The notes beneath the pieces are model-generated. The model was not told the origin of the DNA. It saw nothing but the letters and a program-made list of their open reading frames with translations, and made no database searches. From Methanorbis rubei (lineage in GTDB: Archaea; Halobacteriota; Methanomicrobia; Methanomicrobiales; Methanocorpusculaceae), in assembly GCF_032714495.1 (NCBI RefSeq), contig NZ_JAWDKB010000004.1:186001-250000 (forward strand): a stretch of 64,000 bases of DNA, given 5' to 3'. Shown here piece by piece: positions 8,773 through 17,799 of this stretch; within the stretch, counting starts at the first letter, position 1, and the number at the start of each line of letters is the position of its first letter. A program made the translations under genes and the position numbers.

Positions 8773-9409
8773 ATGAGTGATTTTCCGAAAAAATGTGAAA
8801 AACTTTTCATTTCTGAGGGATATCCAACTGAATATTCGCATATTGCATGGGGTGATATGAATATGCAGTTTTATGGATATATACAGGGATACAAAAATGC
8901 CGCTGACACACTAATCATCCACGCATTAGAAAAAGGCTGTCCTTTTGTTTTAGATACGTGTGTTTTTCCTGTGTGTTTTCTCTATAGACAATACATAGAA
9001 CTCGCACTGAAGAAAATATATCTTTCAAATACTAAAGACACAGAAGAGGAAAAAAAGACGCACGTTACAATCTTGTCAGCATGATCTTAGGAAAATCTGG
9101 TCAAAAGTGAAGGTATTGATTCGCTCTGATTTTCCTGATGATGACAAGTCAGTCCTCAATGTTGTTGAAGATTATATTAGCCAATTTGCCAAAGTGGATA
9201 AAAACTCATTTGCATTCAGATATCCGATAACCAAAGATTTGACTCTGATAAATGATAAGGAGAAATTTATCAATCTCCGTAATTTGGCGGAACGCATGGA
9301 CGAATTAGAATCTTTCTTATCTACTGTAAGTGGGGTAATGTCTACTCATCGTGATTTTGAAAAGGAAATGGCGTTATACTACGCTTCGGAGATGGATGGT
9401 TATTATTAA
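8773..9409 (+). pseudogene. Frameshifted hypothetical gene
   Basis: Two consecutive frames read as one protein. The first (8773-9084) ends in YIELALKKIY...EEEKKTH and then five odd residues. In the second frame, open before 9107, the sequence continues QHDLRKIWSKVKVLI and runs to 9409. A shift at about 9061-9080 joins them into roughly 210 residues. The first part, with a LYRQYIELALKKIYL helix followed by a histidine and a DLRKIW helix, resembles abortive-infection or HEPN-like helical proteins, but I do not recognise the family. It is clearly more AT-rich than its neighbours. It may be a true pseudogene, a sequencing error or a programmed shift. Confidence 0.7.
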
Positions 9410-9601
9410 TTCAAAAAACGAGAAAATTTCATTTTTACATGGTCTCCACACCCTCATTATAATCTGATTTCGTTCCTGTGATATGCTTTATTAGCGTCAA
9501 CGCGATGACTACGCAGCCTCAACATGCGGTTAGTTTTGTTTCAGAATTTTGAATTTCCACAACCGAATATTTCTGAAAAAACATAACAAAATTTTAGAAA
9601 A

Positions 9602-9675
9602 CGGGCCTAAAGGGATTTGAACCCCTGACCTACGGATTAAGAGTCCGTCGCTATTCCTGACTAAGCTATAGGCCC
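9602..9675 (-). tRNA. tRNA-Lys (CTT)
   Basis: On the minus strand this folds as a complete cloverleaf. The acceptor is GGGCCTA/TAGGCCC with discriminator G, and the D arm is GCTTAGTCAGGAATAGC. The anticodon stem is ACGGA/TCCGT with loop CTCTTAA, giving anticodon CTT. The T arm is AGGGG-TTCAAAT-CCCTT, which closes with one weak pair. CCA is not encoded and no intron is seen. Confidence 0.96.
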
Positions 9676-9704
9676 AACAAAAACATTCAACCACACAACA
9701 AAAG

Positions 9705-9778
9705 CGGGCCTAAAGGGATTTGAACCCCTGACCTACGGATTAAGAGTCCGTCGCTATTCCTGACTAAGCTATAGGCCC
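9705..9778 (-). tRNA. tRNA-Lys (CTT), second identical copy
   Basis: Identical over the whole gene to the copy at 9602-9675 and separated from it by 29 AT-rich bases. Acceptor, discriminator G and CTT anticodon are the same. The pair is probably one transcript starting upstream of this copy. Confidence 0.96.
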
Positions 9779-9816
9779 TTTTGCGATGCCTGTTGACCTA
9801 ATTAGATTAGACTCAT

Positions 9817-9828
9817 CTATATTTATAG
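9817..9828 (-). promoter_or_regulatory. Probable TATA element for the tRNA-Lys pair
   Basis: Read on the minus strand the sequence is CTATAAATATAG, about 40-50 bases before the 5' end of the first tRNA. That is a plausible archaeal TATA box with a short 5' leader. The remainder of 9779-10061 shows no gene. Confidence 0.5.
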
Positions 9829-10061
9829 ATTTCTTCACAGCTGCCGTCCTCTCAAGGCGGCGGCGTTGGATCTGTATTTTCTGGTTTTTTTCTGAAAAAG
9901 TACCGGTAACACTCATCCAAAAAATATCTGTAAATCTGTAGAGCCTGCGGTTGAATTCTAAAATAATTCGTTTTTATCCGTTCTTTGGAACTCTCGGGCG
10001 TACCCGTGAAAAAGATCCGGAGGTCCTACATTAATATCCAAACAGCACAAACATTGGTTAC

Positions 10062-11552
10062 ATGGCTGAGAGTGATGGGGTTCTGCCGACTAATAACCAA
10101 ACTCATAAAAAAATAAAATATATCATCCTTGGTAGCGGCAGTATCGGCTATAATGTCCTCGAGGAACTGAAGGAAAATGACGAGAACGTACTCGTCATCG
10201 ACATCAATGAAAAGCGTATAGAGGACCTGCGCGATCACCGCCATCAGGCAATGATCGGCGACATGACCGATCCGACTCTTATCACCAAGATTCCGGAGCC
10301 GGAGGTTGCGTTTGTTTTATCAGCTGACAAGGATGCAAACCTTGCAGCTGTACAGATCCTGAAGAAAGCGTACCCGCAGACGCATGTCATCGCCCGTGCG
10401 CTTGATCCGTTCTCTGCTGATCAGTTGGTGGATCATGGCGCGGATGTGGTTTTGTATCCGCAGCAGGTTGTTGCAAAGTCTGCCGTCAACCACATGAACA
10501 ATCTGGTCGCTTCACGAAACGCCCAGAAACTTTTCTCACTGCTCAGTTCATGGACCGGAACACTTGGCATCATCACGCACAAAAATCCTGACCCGGACGC
10601 AATCTCAAGTGCCATGGCGCTTGCCGCAATTGCGACAAGTGCCTCAGGCGGAAAACTTGCGACCAGAATTCTCTACGAAGGAAACATCGGTCATCAGGAA
10701 AATCGTGCGTTCGTCAACCTCCTTGAGATCAAAATGGAACGCCTGACTCCGGAGATATTTTCCACCTGCAACTATCTTGCGCTCGTGGACTGTGTTGCTC
10801 CGGGCATGAACAATGATCTTCCGCCGGATGCACCGATCAACATCATCATCGATCATCACAGTGCAGAAGGAATCACCAGAGTCAAAAAGCCTGAGTTCCT
10901 GGACTCCCGCCCCAATGTCGGTGCGACTGCGTCGATTATGACACAGTACTTACAGGAACTGTATCTTCCGATCGATAAAAAAGTTGCAACCGCTCTTTTC
11001 TATGGTATCCGTGCTGACACCAAAGAGTTCCAGCGCAATATTTCTCCGCAGGATCTTTACAATGCTGCATATCTTCTGCCTCTGACCGACCGCTCGCTGC
11101 TTGAGGTTATCATGGCGCCGTCTCTCTCTCAGGAGACGCTGGATGTTCTCGGCAACGGAATTGTAAACCGTGATGTCAGGCACGGCTATCTGTTCTCAAA
11201 CGTCGGTTATGTCAGAAACCGCGACGCAATTCCGCAGGCTGCTGACATGCTGCTGAATCTGGAAGGTGTCACAACAGCAATGGTTTACGGAATCACCGAC
11301 ACCAACATCACACTTTCCGCGCGCAACAAAGACATCCGTCTGCATGTCGGCGATGTGATGAAGGAAGCGTTTGCTGATATTCCGGGGGCTTCTGCCGGAG
11401 GTCATGCCACTATGGCTGCACTCTCCATTCCTCTGAACGCGTTTTCGCTGGTGAAGGACAAAGAAGAGCTTCTGTCGATGGTAATCGATCCCGTGCTCTC
11501 CAATTTCATGAGACTTGTCGGCATCTCCGAGGTTGAAGGGGATGAAAACTGA
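10062..11552 (+). CDS. TrkA-N (NAD-binding) and DHH phosphoesterase fusion protein
   Basis: A 496-residue cytoplasmic fusion. Residues 20-145 are a Rossmann TrkA-N domain (YIILGSGSIGYNVLEEL, then VLVIDIN). From about residue 165 there is a DHH phosphoesterase with NPDPDAISSAMAL, CVAPG, IIDHHSAEG and the DHHA1 motif GASAGGHATMAA near the C terminus. Metal ligands of the DHH core appear intact. Relatives hydrolyse pyrophosphate, short oligonucleotides or cyclic dinucleotides; the substrate here is unknown. The NAD-binding domain may sense a nucleotide ligand. It overlaps the next gene (mptE) by 11 bases. Confidence 0.9.
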   Translation: MAESDGVLPTNNQTHKKIKYIILGSGSIGYNVLEELKENDENVLVIDINEKRIEDLRDHRHQAMIGDMTDPTLITKIPEPEVAFVLSADKDANLAAVQILKKAYPQTHVIARALDPFSADQLVDHGADVVLYPQQVVAKSAVNHMNNLVASRNAQKLFSLLSSWTGTLGIITHKNPDPDAISSAMALAAIATSASGGKLATRILYEGNIGHQENRAFVNLLEIKMERLTPEIFSTCNYLALVDCVAPGMNNDLPPDAPINIIIDHHSAEGITRVKKPEFLDSRPNVGATASIMTQYLQELYLPIDKKVATALFYGIRADTKEFQRNISPQDLYNAAYLLPLTDRSLLEVIMAPSLSQETLDVLGNGIVNRDVRHGYLFSNVGYVRNRDAIPQAADMLLNLEGVTTAMVYGITDTNITLSARNKDIRLHVGDVMKEAFADIPGASAGGHATMAALSIPLNAFSLVKDKEELLSMVIDPVLSNFMRLVGISEVEGDEN

Positions 11553-12171
11553 GGAGTGGGAACCTTACTACTCCGAAATTCTTGATTTTTTTGGATTCTC
11601 CCGTGATGATGACGAGCGTGCGGCAGAAATTCTTGCTGAAATTCTTCCCCGCGACGACATCGACCTGCTGAAACAGACGATTGCCGGAAACTCCTGCATC
11701 GTCTGCGGCAACGCTCCTTCGCTTGCAAAAGATATTGCAAAAACTGATTTTTCGGGCAAAGTGATCATTGCCGCAGACGCCGCGGCACGAATTTTGCTCA
11801 AGCACGGACATCGGCCTGACGTCATCATCTCAGACATCGATGGGATGGACGATGATTTTCTGGCGATGAACAACAAAGGAACGATTCTTGTTCTTCATGC
11901 GCACGGCGACAATATTCCTCTGGTGAAGTCCTGGGTTCCAAAAGTTGCGGGACCCTTTGTTGCCACAACTCAGGCCACTCCGTTGCCCCATGTCTACAAC
12001 TTCGGCGGATTTTCCGATGGCGACCGTGCGGTGTTCTGTGCTCATGAACTTGGGGCCGCGTCCGTCTCCCTGATCGGTTTTGATCTGGATGACTCGTCTG
12101 TGGATCCGGTCAAGCACGGAAAACTGATGATCGCAAGAAAACTTTTGAAGACCCTTGGCTATGATATCTGA
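11542..12171 (+). CDS. mptE: 6-hydroxymethyl-7,8-dihydropterin diphosphokinase
   Basis: Archaeal DUF115-type enzyme that activates 6-hydroxymethyl-dihydropterin for tetrahydromethanopterin synthesis. It is unrelated to bacterial FolK. The 209 residues contain IVCGNAPSL near residue 52, the DVIISDIDG metal-binding segment, LHAHGDN and the GGFSDGDRAVFCAHELG stretch. These are the usual conserved blocks of the family (MJ1634 type). The ATG at 11542 is preceded by gaaggg and overlaps the previous gene; the next gene starts inside its 3' end. All three are probably co-translated. Confidence 0.9.
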   Translation: MKTEEWEPYYSEILDFFGFSRDDDERAAEILAEILPRDDIDLLKQTIAGNSCIVCGNAPSLAKDIAKTDFSGKVIIAADAAARILLKHGHRPDVIISDIDGMDDDFLAMNNKGTILVLHAHGDNIPLVKSWVPKVAGPFVATTQATPLPHVYNFGGFSDGDRAVFCAHELGAASVSLIGFDLDDSSVDPVKHGKLMIARKLLKTLGYDI

Positions 12172-13822
12172 CGCAGTAATCATCGATGGCTATGTGGATG
12201 AGCCGGCATGTCTCGGCGTTCCGCCGTACATCTCTCCGTACATCAGAACGGTTGCCGGTGTGTTTGCCGAACGAAATATTTCCACAGACTACGTCACCAT
12301 CGATCAGCTGAGAAAAGATCCGCTGCGGCTCGCAAAACTTTCCGGGCACAAGTTTGTGGTGATGATCGCAGGCGTCACGGTTCCGGGAAAATATCTTGCC
12401 GGAACTCCGGCGACCTTAACCGAACTCCAGCAGATAGGATTCATGCTGCGCGGCAGAACAGTTTCTCTTCTTGGTGGGCCGATAGGATTCGGTTACTCGC
12501 CAGAGGGTGGTGCAAAAGCTGTTGCTCAGGCGATTGCCGGGTGGTCAGCGATGCTCTCCGGAGAGCCTGCCGCAGCGCTTGACGCATATCTTTCCGGCGG
12601 CGAGCCCGACGGTCTCTGCAATTACGCTGACCTTGACCGGTGGGCGGTTCTCGGTGCTGGCATCATCACAAAACATCCGTTCTATCCGTACGTGATGTGC
12701 GAACTGGAGACCGCGAAGGGATGTTCCCGCGCGGTCTCCGGCGGGTGTTCGTTCTGCACCGAACCGTTTTACGGCCTGCCCAAACAGCGGGATGCTAGCG
12801 CCGTCCGCGACGAAGTTGCGGCGCTTGCCGCATCAGGTGCACAGCATTTCCGGCTTGGCCGCCAGCCTGATCTTCTCGCCTTCGGCGCATCAGGCGGCGG
12901 TGAGTTTCCAACGCCGAACCCTGATGCGCTCGCGGACCTCTTCACCAAAATCCGCGAGGCGGCTCCCTCCTTGAAGACGCTTCACATCGACAACGTGAAT
13001 CCGGGAACCATCGCGCGGCATGAGGATGCCTCGCGCGAAGCGCTCGCGGCAATTGTTGCTGGCCACACCGCAGGAGACATCGCCGCATTTGGTATGGAGT
13101 CTGCTGACCCCGCAGTTGTTGCGAAAAATAATCTCAAAGGTGATGCCGACGCTGTGTTTCGGGCAATTGAAATCGTCAACGATGTAGGCGCGGTGCGCAA
13201 CGCAGGAGTTCCGGAACTTCTTCCCGGCCTGAACTTCATCGCAGGACTTGCCGGAGAAACTCCTGATACATTTTCTCTGAACGCGGCATTTCTCAAAAAA
13301 GTTCTTGACGCAAACCTTCTGGTCCGTCGCGTCAACATCCGCCAGCTGATGCCATTTGAAGGAACGCGGGCATACACCGACAACACCCTTGGCAAGCATG
13401 ACAAACTCTTCCATCAGTTCAAAGACAGTGCTCGCGAATCATTCGACGTTCCCATGCTCGCGCGGGTGTTTCCTGTGGGCACCGTTCTTTCGGATGTCAT
13501 CATCGAAGTGTCGGGAACCACATCATTCGGTCGACAGATGGGGACGTATCCTATCCTCTGCGGCGTTCCTTTGTCGTTGCCGGTCGGAACCGTGCTTGAC
13601 CTTGCCGTGGTATCGTACGGCCAGCGGTCGGTGACCGCGCTGCCGGTACCAATTCAGATCAACTCACTTGGCCCTGCCGCGCTCAAGTGGCTGCCCGGAG
13701 TCTCCAAAAAATCTGCGGCAAAAATTACTGCCGGAAGGCCCTACCATGATGCGGCAGCTTTTGCAGCAGCTGTGGATGTCCGTGAACTTGATCCTCTGCT
13801 AAAACTGATGAAGTTTGTGTAG
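12161..13822 (+). CDS. Radical SAM protein with C-terminal helix-hairpin-helix (COG1031-like)
   Basis: A 553-residue enzyme of unknown reaction. The N-terminal 150 residues look like a B12-binding-type Rossmann region (YISPYIRTVAGVFAE, then VSLLGGPIGFG). The radical SAM core starts with ELETAKGCSRAVSGGCSFC, which carries the three cluster cysteines in an extended spacing, followed by HFRLGRQPDL and a barrel with GMESADPAVVAKNN. The end carries a helix-hairpin-helix, LKWLPGVSKKSAAKI. That order matches the archaeal COG1031 family. The ATG at 12161 overlaps the mptE stop by 11 bases. An upstream TTG in frame is less likely. Confidence 0.85.
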   Translation: MISDAVIIDGYVDEPACLGVPPYISPYIRTVAGVFAERNISTDYVTIDQLRKDPLRLAKLSGHKFVVMIAGVTVPGKYLAGTPATLTELQQIGFMLRGRTVSLLGGPIGFGYSPEGGAKAVAQAIAGWSAMLSGEPAAALDAYLSGGEPDGLCNYADLDRWAVLGAGIITKHPFYPYVMCELETAKGCSRAVSGGCSFCTEPFYGLPKQRDASAVRDEVAALAASGAQHFRLGRQPDLLAFGASGGGEFPTPNPDALADLFTKIREAAPSLKTLHIDNVNPGTIARHEDASREALAAIVAGHTAGDIAAFGMESADPAVVAKNNLKGDADAVFRAIEIVNDVGAVRNAGVPELLPGLNFIAGLAGETPDTFSLNAAFLKKVLDANLLVRRVNIRQLMPFEGTRAYTDNTLGKHDKLFHQFKDSARESFDVPMLARVFPVGTVLSDVIIEVSGTTSFGRQMGTYPILCGVPLSLPVGTVLDLAVVSYGQRSVTALPVPIQINSLGPAALKWLPGVSKKSAAKITAGRPYHDAAAFAAAVDVRELDPLLKLMKFV

Positions 13823-13841
13823 ATTTTACTCATAAATTCGT

Positions 13842-14020
13842 TTTATTGGCAACTAACATTCGTCGTAGCTCCGCCCACGGAAAAACGGAACGCATGCCTT
13901 CGGCCTGCTTACTGCTTCGCAGGAACACACGGAAATTTCACAGAAAAACATCACGGAGCAGACGAGAACATCACGGAAATGCATTGTTTTCTGGTTCCGT
14001 GACATTTTTTTCTGCGGATG
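13842..14020. repeat. Inverted repeat, family B, between convergent genes
   Basis: This copy starts with attggcaactaacattcgtc, which recurs with three changes at 51748-51779. It then has the GCATGCC/GGCCTGC/GCTTCGC module (13893-13922) and the atttcacagaaaaacatcac word run. The right arm is shortened (ttccgtgacatttttttctg), so the hairpin is incomplete. Confidence 0.8.
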
Positions 14021-14048
14021 GCAGGACTTGACAACACCGTTTGTGTAA

Positions 14049-14501
14049 CTACAGATCCTTCCAGAGGGAAAGTCTTGGAATATCTGGATAGAAGTAGCTT
14101 GCAAACCGCTCTTTTTGCACAAACCCGAGTTTTTTATAAAAGGTTATTGCCGGTAGATTTGTTTCTGCGACCGTCAGATGAACTGATGTTACGCCATGGT
14201 TTCTGAGCTCTCGAAACAGCGCGTCCGAAAGCATTGTGCCGCACTCTTTTCTCTGATAGTTTGACACAACTCCGATCCGGATCAGTTTACCGACCGTTTT
14301 GTTGTCGAGGTGCACGCCTCCAAGAATATATCCGATTATTCCGCCGGACTCGTTTTCCGCGACAAAGAAGAGCGAAGGAAAGAGTTCTTCGATGTGCCGG
14401 AACAAAATCGGTCCGCCCATCCCTGCAAACAAGGGTGCGTCCAGCTCACAAATCCTGGAATAGTCTGCGGATGTGTAGGGTCGGATTCGGACGGACTGCA
14501 T
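14049..14501 (-). CDS. GNAT family N-acetyltransferase
   Basis: A 150-residue acetyl-CoA-dependent acetyltransferase, RimI-like in layout. Strand-helix order and the acetyl-CoA loop GVVSNYQRKECGTMLSDAL are visible, though the usual Q/RxxGxG/A is degenerate (QRKECG). ETNLPAITFYKKLGFVQKER is the classic C-terminal GNAT block. The substrate, protein N-terminus or small amine, cannot be told. It has its own region, convergent with the radical SAM gene and divergent from the PRC-barrel gene. Confidence 0.87.
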   Translation of the reverse strand: MQSVRIRPYTSADYSRICELDAPLFAGMGGPILFRHIEELFPSLFFVAENESGGIIGYILGGVHLDNKTVGKLIRIGVVSNYQRKECGTMLSDALFRELRNHGVTSVHLTVAETNLPAITFYKKLGFVQKERFASYFYPDIPRLSLWKDL

Positions 14502-14605
14502 ACTTTCTCAAGTATATGTGGTTGAGAGATTTTCAACGTATCCCTCGATCCCATAAGTTAACATGAAAAATTACTTATGCCTGCGCGAGTATATGTTTCA
14601 AAAGT

Positions 14606-14875
14606 ATGAAGTGGCAGATCTCGGATCTCTTTGGCATGAACGTCTACTCAGACAAAGCAATCTTTCTCGGCAAAGTCGAGGATGTCGTGCTGGATGTTAC
14701 CAATAAAAAAATAAGCGGCCTCGCACTTACCAACGTGAACCAGACCGTGCTTGACATTAAAAATTACCAGGGCATCATCATTCCCTACCGGATTGTAAAA
14801 GAGGTGGGCGATATTATTCTCGTGCGCCATATCCCTGGAGCCTTCAAAGTGGCTGAGCCGCTGTTTGGAGAGTAA
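14606..14875 (+). CDS. PRC-barrel domain protein
   Basis: An 89-residue small beta-barrel. The pattern is ISDLFGMNVYSDKAIFLGKV, EDVVLDVTNKKISGL and a last strand-turn-strand IIIPYRIVKEVGDIILV. This is typical of stand-alone archaeal PRC-barrel proteins, which are proposed to take part in RNA metabolism or cell division. It lies 8 bases upstream of thg1, so the two are likely one transcript. Confidence 0.85.
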   Translation: MKWQISDLFGMNVYSDKAIFLGKVEDVVLDVTNKKISGLALTNVNQTVLDIKNYQGIIIPYRIVKEVGDIILVRHIPGAFKVAEPLFGE

Positions 14876-14883
14876 GTTTTGCA

Positions 14884-15633
14884 ATGAAGGATCACGAGAT
14901 TTATTCCGGCCTCATCACCACGGTGCCGTTCGTTTTGCGGCTGGACGGAAGATCCTTTCACCACTTTTCCCGTGATCAGGGTTTTGAAAAACCCTATGAT
15001 TATAATTTTTCAAAAGCCATGGTAGAGACCACGGCATCGCTTCTGAGCGACAGCGGTCTGTCTCCCTCTTTTGCCTACACATTCTCCGACGAAATAAGCC
15101 TCTACATCACAACGCCGGTCTTTGACTGCCGGGTGGAAAAACTTGTTTCGGTTGCCGCAGGTTTTGCCTCTTCAGCGTTTACCCTGCATGCGGGTGCCGC
15201 GCACCCGCTCTCGTTTGACTGCCGGGTTGTGCCGCTCGCTGAGTTTCAGCTGCCCAAGTATCTTGCCTGGCGTCAGGCTGAGGCATGGCGCAACCATATG
15301 AACGGCTACGCGCACAAACTGCTGACCGACACGGGCCTGTCGGCAACTGTTGCGCAGCGAAAACTGGACGGCATGAAAGCCTCAGACCTGCATGAGTTAG
15401 CGTTTTCCTTTGGCGTGAATCTTTCCGAGACTCCGGCCTGGCAGCGGCGCGGGACTGCGGTCTACCGCACCCTCACCGAGAGAGACGGCTACAACCCGAT
15501 AACGAAGGAAACCGTGCAGGTTATGCGCCGCGTCGTCGCCATCGATGAAAATCTGCCTCTGTTCAAGACTCCGGAAGGTACTGCCTGGTTTGCGGAAAAG
15601 TTAGCGGCTTCGCTCTCTGATGTGCAGTCTTAA
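14884..15633 (+). CDS. thg1: tRNA(His) guanylyltransferase, archaeal Thg1-like
   Basis: Adds or repairs a 5' guanosine by templated 3'-5' polymerisation. At 249 residues it has the family length. The metal-binding and catalytic segments are FVLRLDGRSFHHF at the N terminus and YTFSDEISLY near residue 65, with both carboxylates present. HKLLTDTGLS and a basic C-terminal half follow. Archaeal members act on tRNA-His or on truncated tRNA 5' ends. It follows the PRC-barrel gene closely. Confidence 0.92.
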   Translation: MKDHEIYSGLITTVPFVLRLDGRSFHHFSRDQGFEKPYDYNFSKAMVETTASLLSDSGLSPSFAYTFSDEISLYITTPVFDCRVEKLVSVAAGFASSAFTLHAGAAHPLSFDCRVVPLAEFQLPKYLAWRQAEAWRNHMNGYAHKLLTDTGLSATVAQRKLDGMKASDLHELAFSFGVNLSETPAWQRRGTAVYRTLTERDGYNPITKETVQVMRRVVAIDENLPLFKTPEGTAWFAEKLAASLSDVQS

Positions 15634-15662
15634 GATTGAGTACTGCAAATAGTCTTACTGCA

Positions 15663-16490
15663 ATGACGATCACGTTTATCAAGCTTCACGGAAACGGAAA
15701 TGACTTCATCCTGATCGATGAGATGAAGGGAACCGTAATTCCGGATGACATGAAGGCGCAGTTTGCGGTGAGCTACTGTGATCGCCGGTTTGGAATCGGT
15801 GCTGACGGCGTGCTGTTTATTTCTCCGTCAACAAAGGCGGATGTGCGGATGCGTCTTCTTCAGCCTGACGCAAGCGAGGCTGAGATGTGCGGTAATGGTA
15901 TCCGCTGCCTTGCAAAGTATGCGTTTGACGAGAACTATGCAAAGACCAAGTCCTTTTCTGTGGAAACCCTTGCAGGTGTTCTGACGGTTCGGGCAGGCTA
16001 TGACTGCGAGGGCTGTTTTGCTGCAACGATAGATATGGGCGCGCCAAAATATGATGCAGCGTCCATTCCTGCGACAGGGCCCGGCGACGTTGCTGCTGAC
16101 ATTGACGGCATGAAGGTGTATGCGGCAAACACGGGAGTCCCCCACGCGGTCATCTTTGTGGATGATGTGGAGGCTGTTGATCTTGAAGCGGTCGCGCCCA
16201 AGATCCGGCACCATGCACTCTTCCCGAAAGGAACGAATGTGAACTTCGTGCAGGTGATTGGTCCTTCTTCAATTACGATCCGGACCTTTGAGCGCGGTGT
16301 GGAAGGTGAGACCCTTTCCTGCGGAACAGGCTCTACAGCGTCTGCTCTTCTTGCAGCAAAAATCGGCAAGGTTTCCGGCGAAATAATTCACGTGGATACG
16401 GTTGGCGGACCTCTCGACATCGCTGTAGGCGATCATGCGATGATGACCGGACCTGCCGAGACGGTGTTTGTCGGCGAGATCTTATTTTAA
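15663..16490 (+). CDS. dapF: Diaminopimelate epimerase
   Basis: Interconverts LL- and meso-diaminopimelate in lysine synthesis. It has 275 residues with two homologous halves. FIKLHGNGNDFILID opens the protein. The first catalytic cysteine lies in MCGNGIRCLAKY and the second in SCGTGSTAS. A start at 15636 (TTG) is open, but the ATG at 15663 places the HGNGNDF motif at the usual distance. It starts 29 bases after thg1 and may be co-transcribed. The gene is followed by an A/T run that could end transcription. Confidence 0.95.
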   Translation: MTITFIKLHGNGNDFILIDEMKGTVIPDDMKAQFAVSYCDRRFGIGADGVLFISPSTKADVRMRLLQPDASEAEMCGNGIRCLAKYAFDENYAKTKSFSVETLAGVLTVRAGYDCEGCFAATIDMGAPKYDAASIPATGPGDVAADIDGMKVYAANTGVPHAVIFVDDVEAVDLEAVAPKIRHHALFPKGTNVNFVQVIGPSSITIRTFERGVEGETLSCGTGSTASALLAAKIGKVSGEIIHVDTVGGPLDIAVGDHAMMTGPAETVFVGEILF

Positions 16491-16554
16491 AAAATTCAAA
16501 AAAATATTTTTTATTCTTAGGTGTTGCCCATTGAGTTCTGCCTCTCACTGAAAG

Positions 16555-16675
16555 CACTGAGCCCACAGAAAATCTCACGAAAAAATATCACGGAGCAGAC
16601 GTGAACATCACGGAATCCAAATACAATTCATTTTTGTGATGTTTCTGGGTGCTCCGTATTTTTCGTGGGCGGCTG
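16555..16675. repeat. Inverted repeat, family B
   Basis: Arms run from gcccacag to cgtgggcgg. The left arm carries atatcacggagcagacgtga and the right arm gtgatgtttctgggtgctcc. The loop is AT-rich. It lies between dapF and the marker 12 gene on the same strand. Confidence 0.8.
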
Positions 16676-16732
16676 GATCATGGATGAATCAGAGACCAAT
16701 CCTTATCACCGCTTCCCGCAAATATAACTCCC

Positions 16733-17623
16733 ATGTACATCGGCGTTGATCACGGAACAACCTCCCTGCGTTTTGCGACCGATACCGGAAAACGATTCAA
16801 AATATCCAGAGAAGATGCAAAAGAGTTTGTCATCTCGGATCTGCAGAAGATATGTCCGGTTGAAGAGATTGAAGGGTTTGCTCTCTGCTACTCGATGGGC
16901 GACAACTTCACCGAAATTACGCCAGTTGCCAAACTCAAAAACCGCGGTGTCATCACCCGTGAAGGTGCGGGCAAACATATCGGCGGAGGAACGCGGGTCT
17001 TTGATGTGATCAAAGAGTCCGGCATCCCGGCAGTCGCGGTCCCGGGCATTCACCGGGGTTCGGATACCGACCCGCGATTCAAAATTTACTCGCATCAGAC
17101 CAGTCCGGAAAAACTCGGCATCGCCTACCTCGCATCCAAAACACTTGGCGACACCTTCATTGTCTCTGACATCAGCTCCAACACCGTCTCTCTCCTCATT
17201 GCAAAAGGAAAATGTATCGGCGCATTCGATGCATGCGTGTTTGCTCCCGGCAGCCGTCACGGCGCACTTGACGTTGACGCAATCAGAAAAGTGGATGAAG
17301 GAGACCTCACCGCAAACGAAGCCTTCACCACTGCGGGCGTCATGTATCACATGGAAGAAAAATATCAGAACCCGACCGTTGCCATGTGGGCCGCGATGGA
17401 ATGCGCATCACTTGCCCTGCTTGCTCCCGAAGCTCCGGTAGCACTTGCCGGCAGCCTTGCTCCAGAACTTGCCGAAGAAATTTCTGCGCTTCTGCAAAAG
17501 CCGGTCATCGTCTATGATGAGTGGGCCGCATCCGACGGACTCGCACAAATCGCACGCGATGTCTTTTCCGGGGCAAAACAGATTCTCGGCATGCCAGTTT
17601 CCCAAAGTCTCAGACGCAAATAA
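16733..17623 (+). CDS. Methanogenesis marker protein 12
   Basis: A protein found almost only in methanogens, of unknown function. Its ASKHA-type fold (actin/hexokinase/acetate kinase) is visible: MYIGVDHGTTSLRFA is a phosphate-1 loop, SDISSNTVSLLIAKG a phosphate-2-like motif, and APVALAGSL an adenosine-like motif. At 296 residues it has the usual length. It is flanked by a repeat upstream and by the pyruvate synthase operon 176 bases downstream on the same strand. Confidence 0.85.
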   Translation: MYIGVDHGTTSLRFATDTGKRFKISREDAKEFVISDLQKICPVEEIEGFALCYSMGDNFTEITPVAKLKNRGVITREGAGKHIGGGTRVFDVIKESGIPAVAVPGIHRGSDTDPRFKIYSHQTSPEKLGIAYLASKTLGDTFIVSDISSNTVSLLIAKGKCIGAFDACVFAPGSRHGALDVDAIRKVDEGDLTANEAFTTAGVMYHMEEKYQNPTVAMWAAMECASLALLAPEAPVALAGSLAPELAEEISALLQKPVIVYDEWAASDGLAQIARDVFSGAKQILGMPVSQSLRRK

Positions 17624-17799
17624 TTCGAGTATCGTCGAATTATGTTTCGACCACAAGAAAGATAAGCCCAATCAAACAGGTCAAATCCAAAATAACTAAT
17701 ATACTCACTCTTTTTTTGAAATTGAACGGGTTTGTTCGTGATATTCGGAATCATTAGATTCATATTGATTAATCGTGATAAATTATACTGGTTATTCAC

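Noticed and set aside
12890-13414. Long antisense frame inside the radical SAM gene
   Set aside because: The opposite strand has the clear enzyme motifs; long antisense frames are usual in GC-rich coding DNA.
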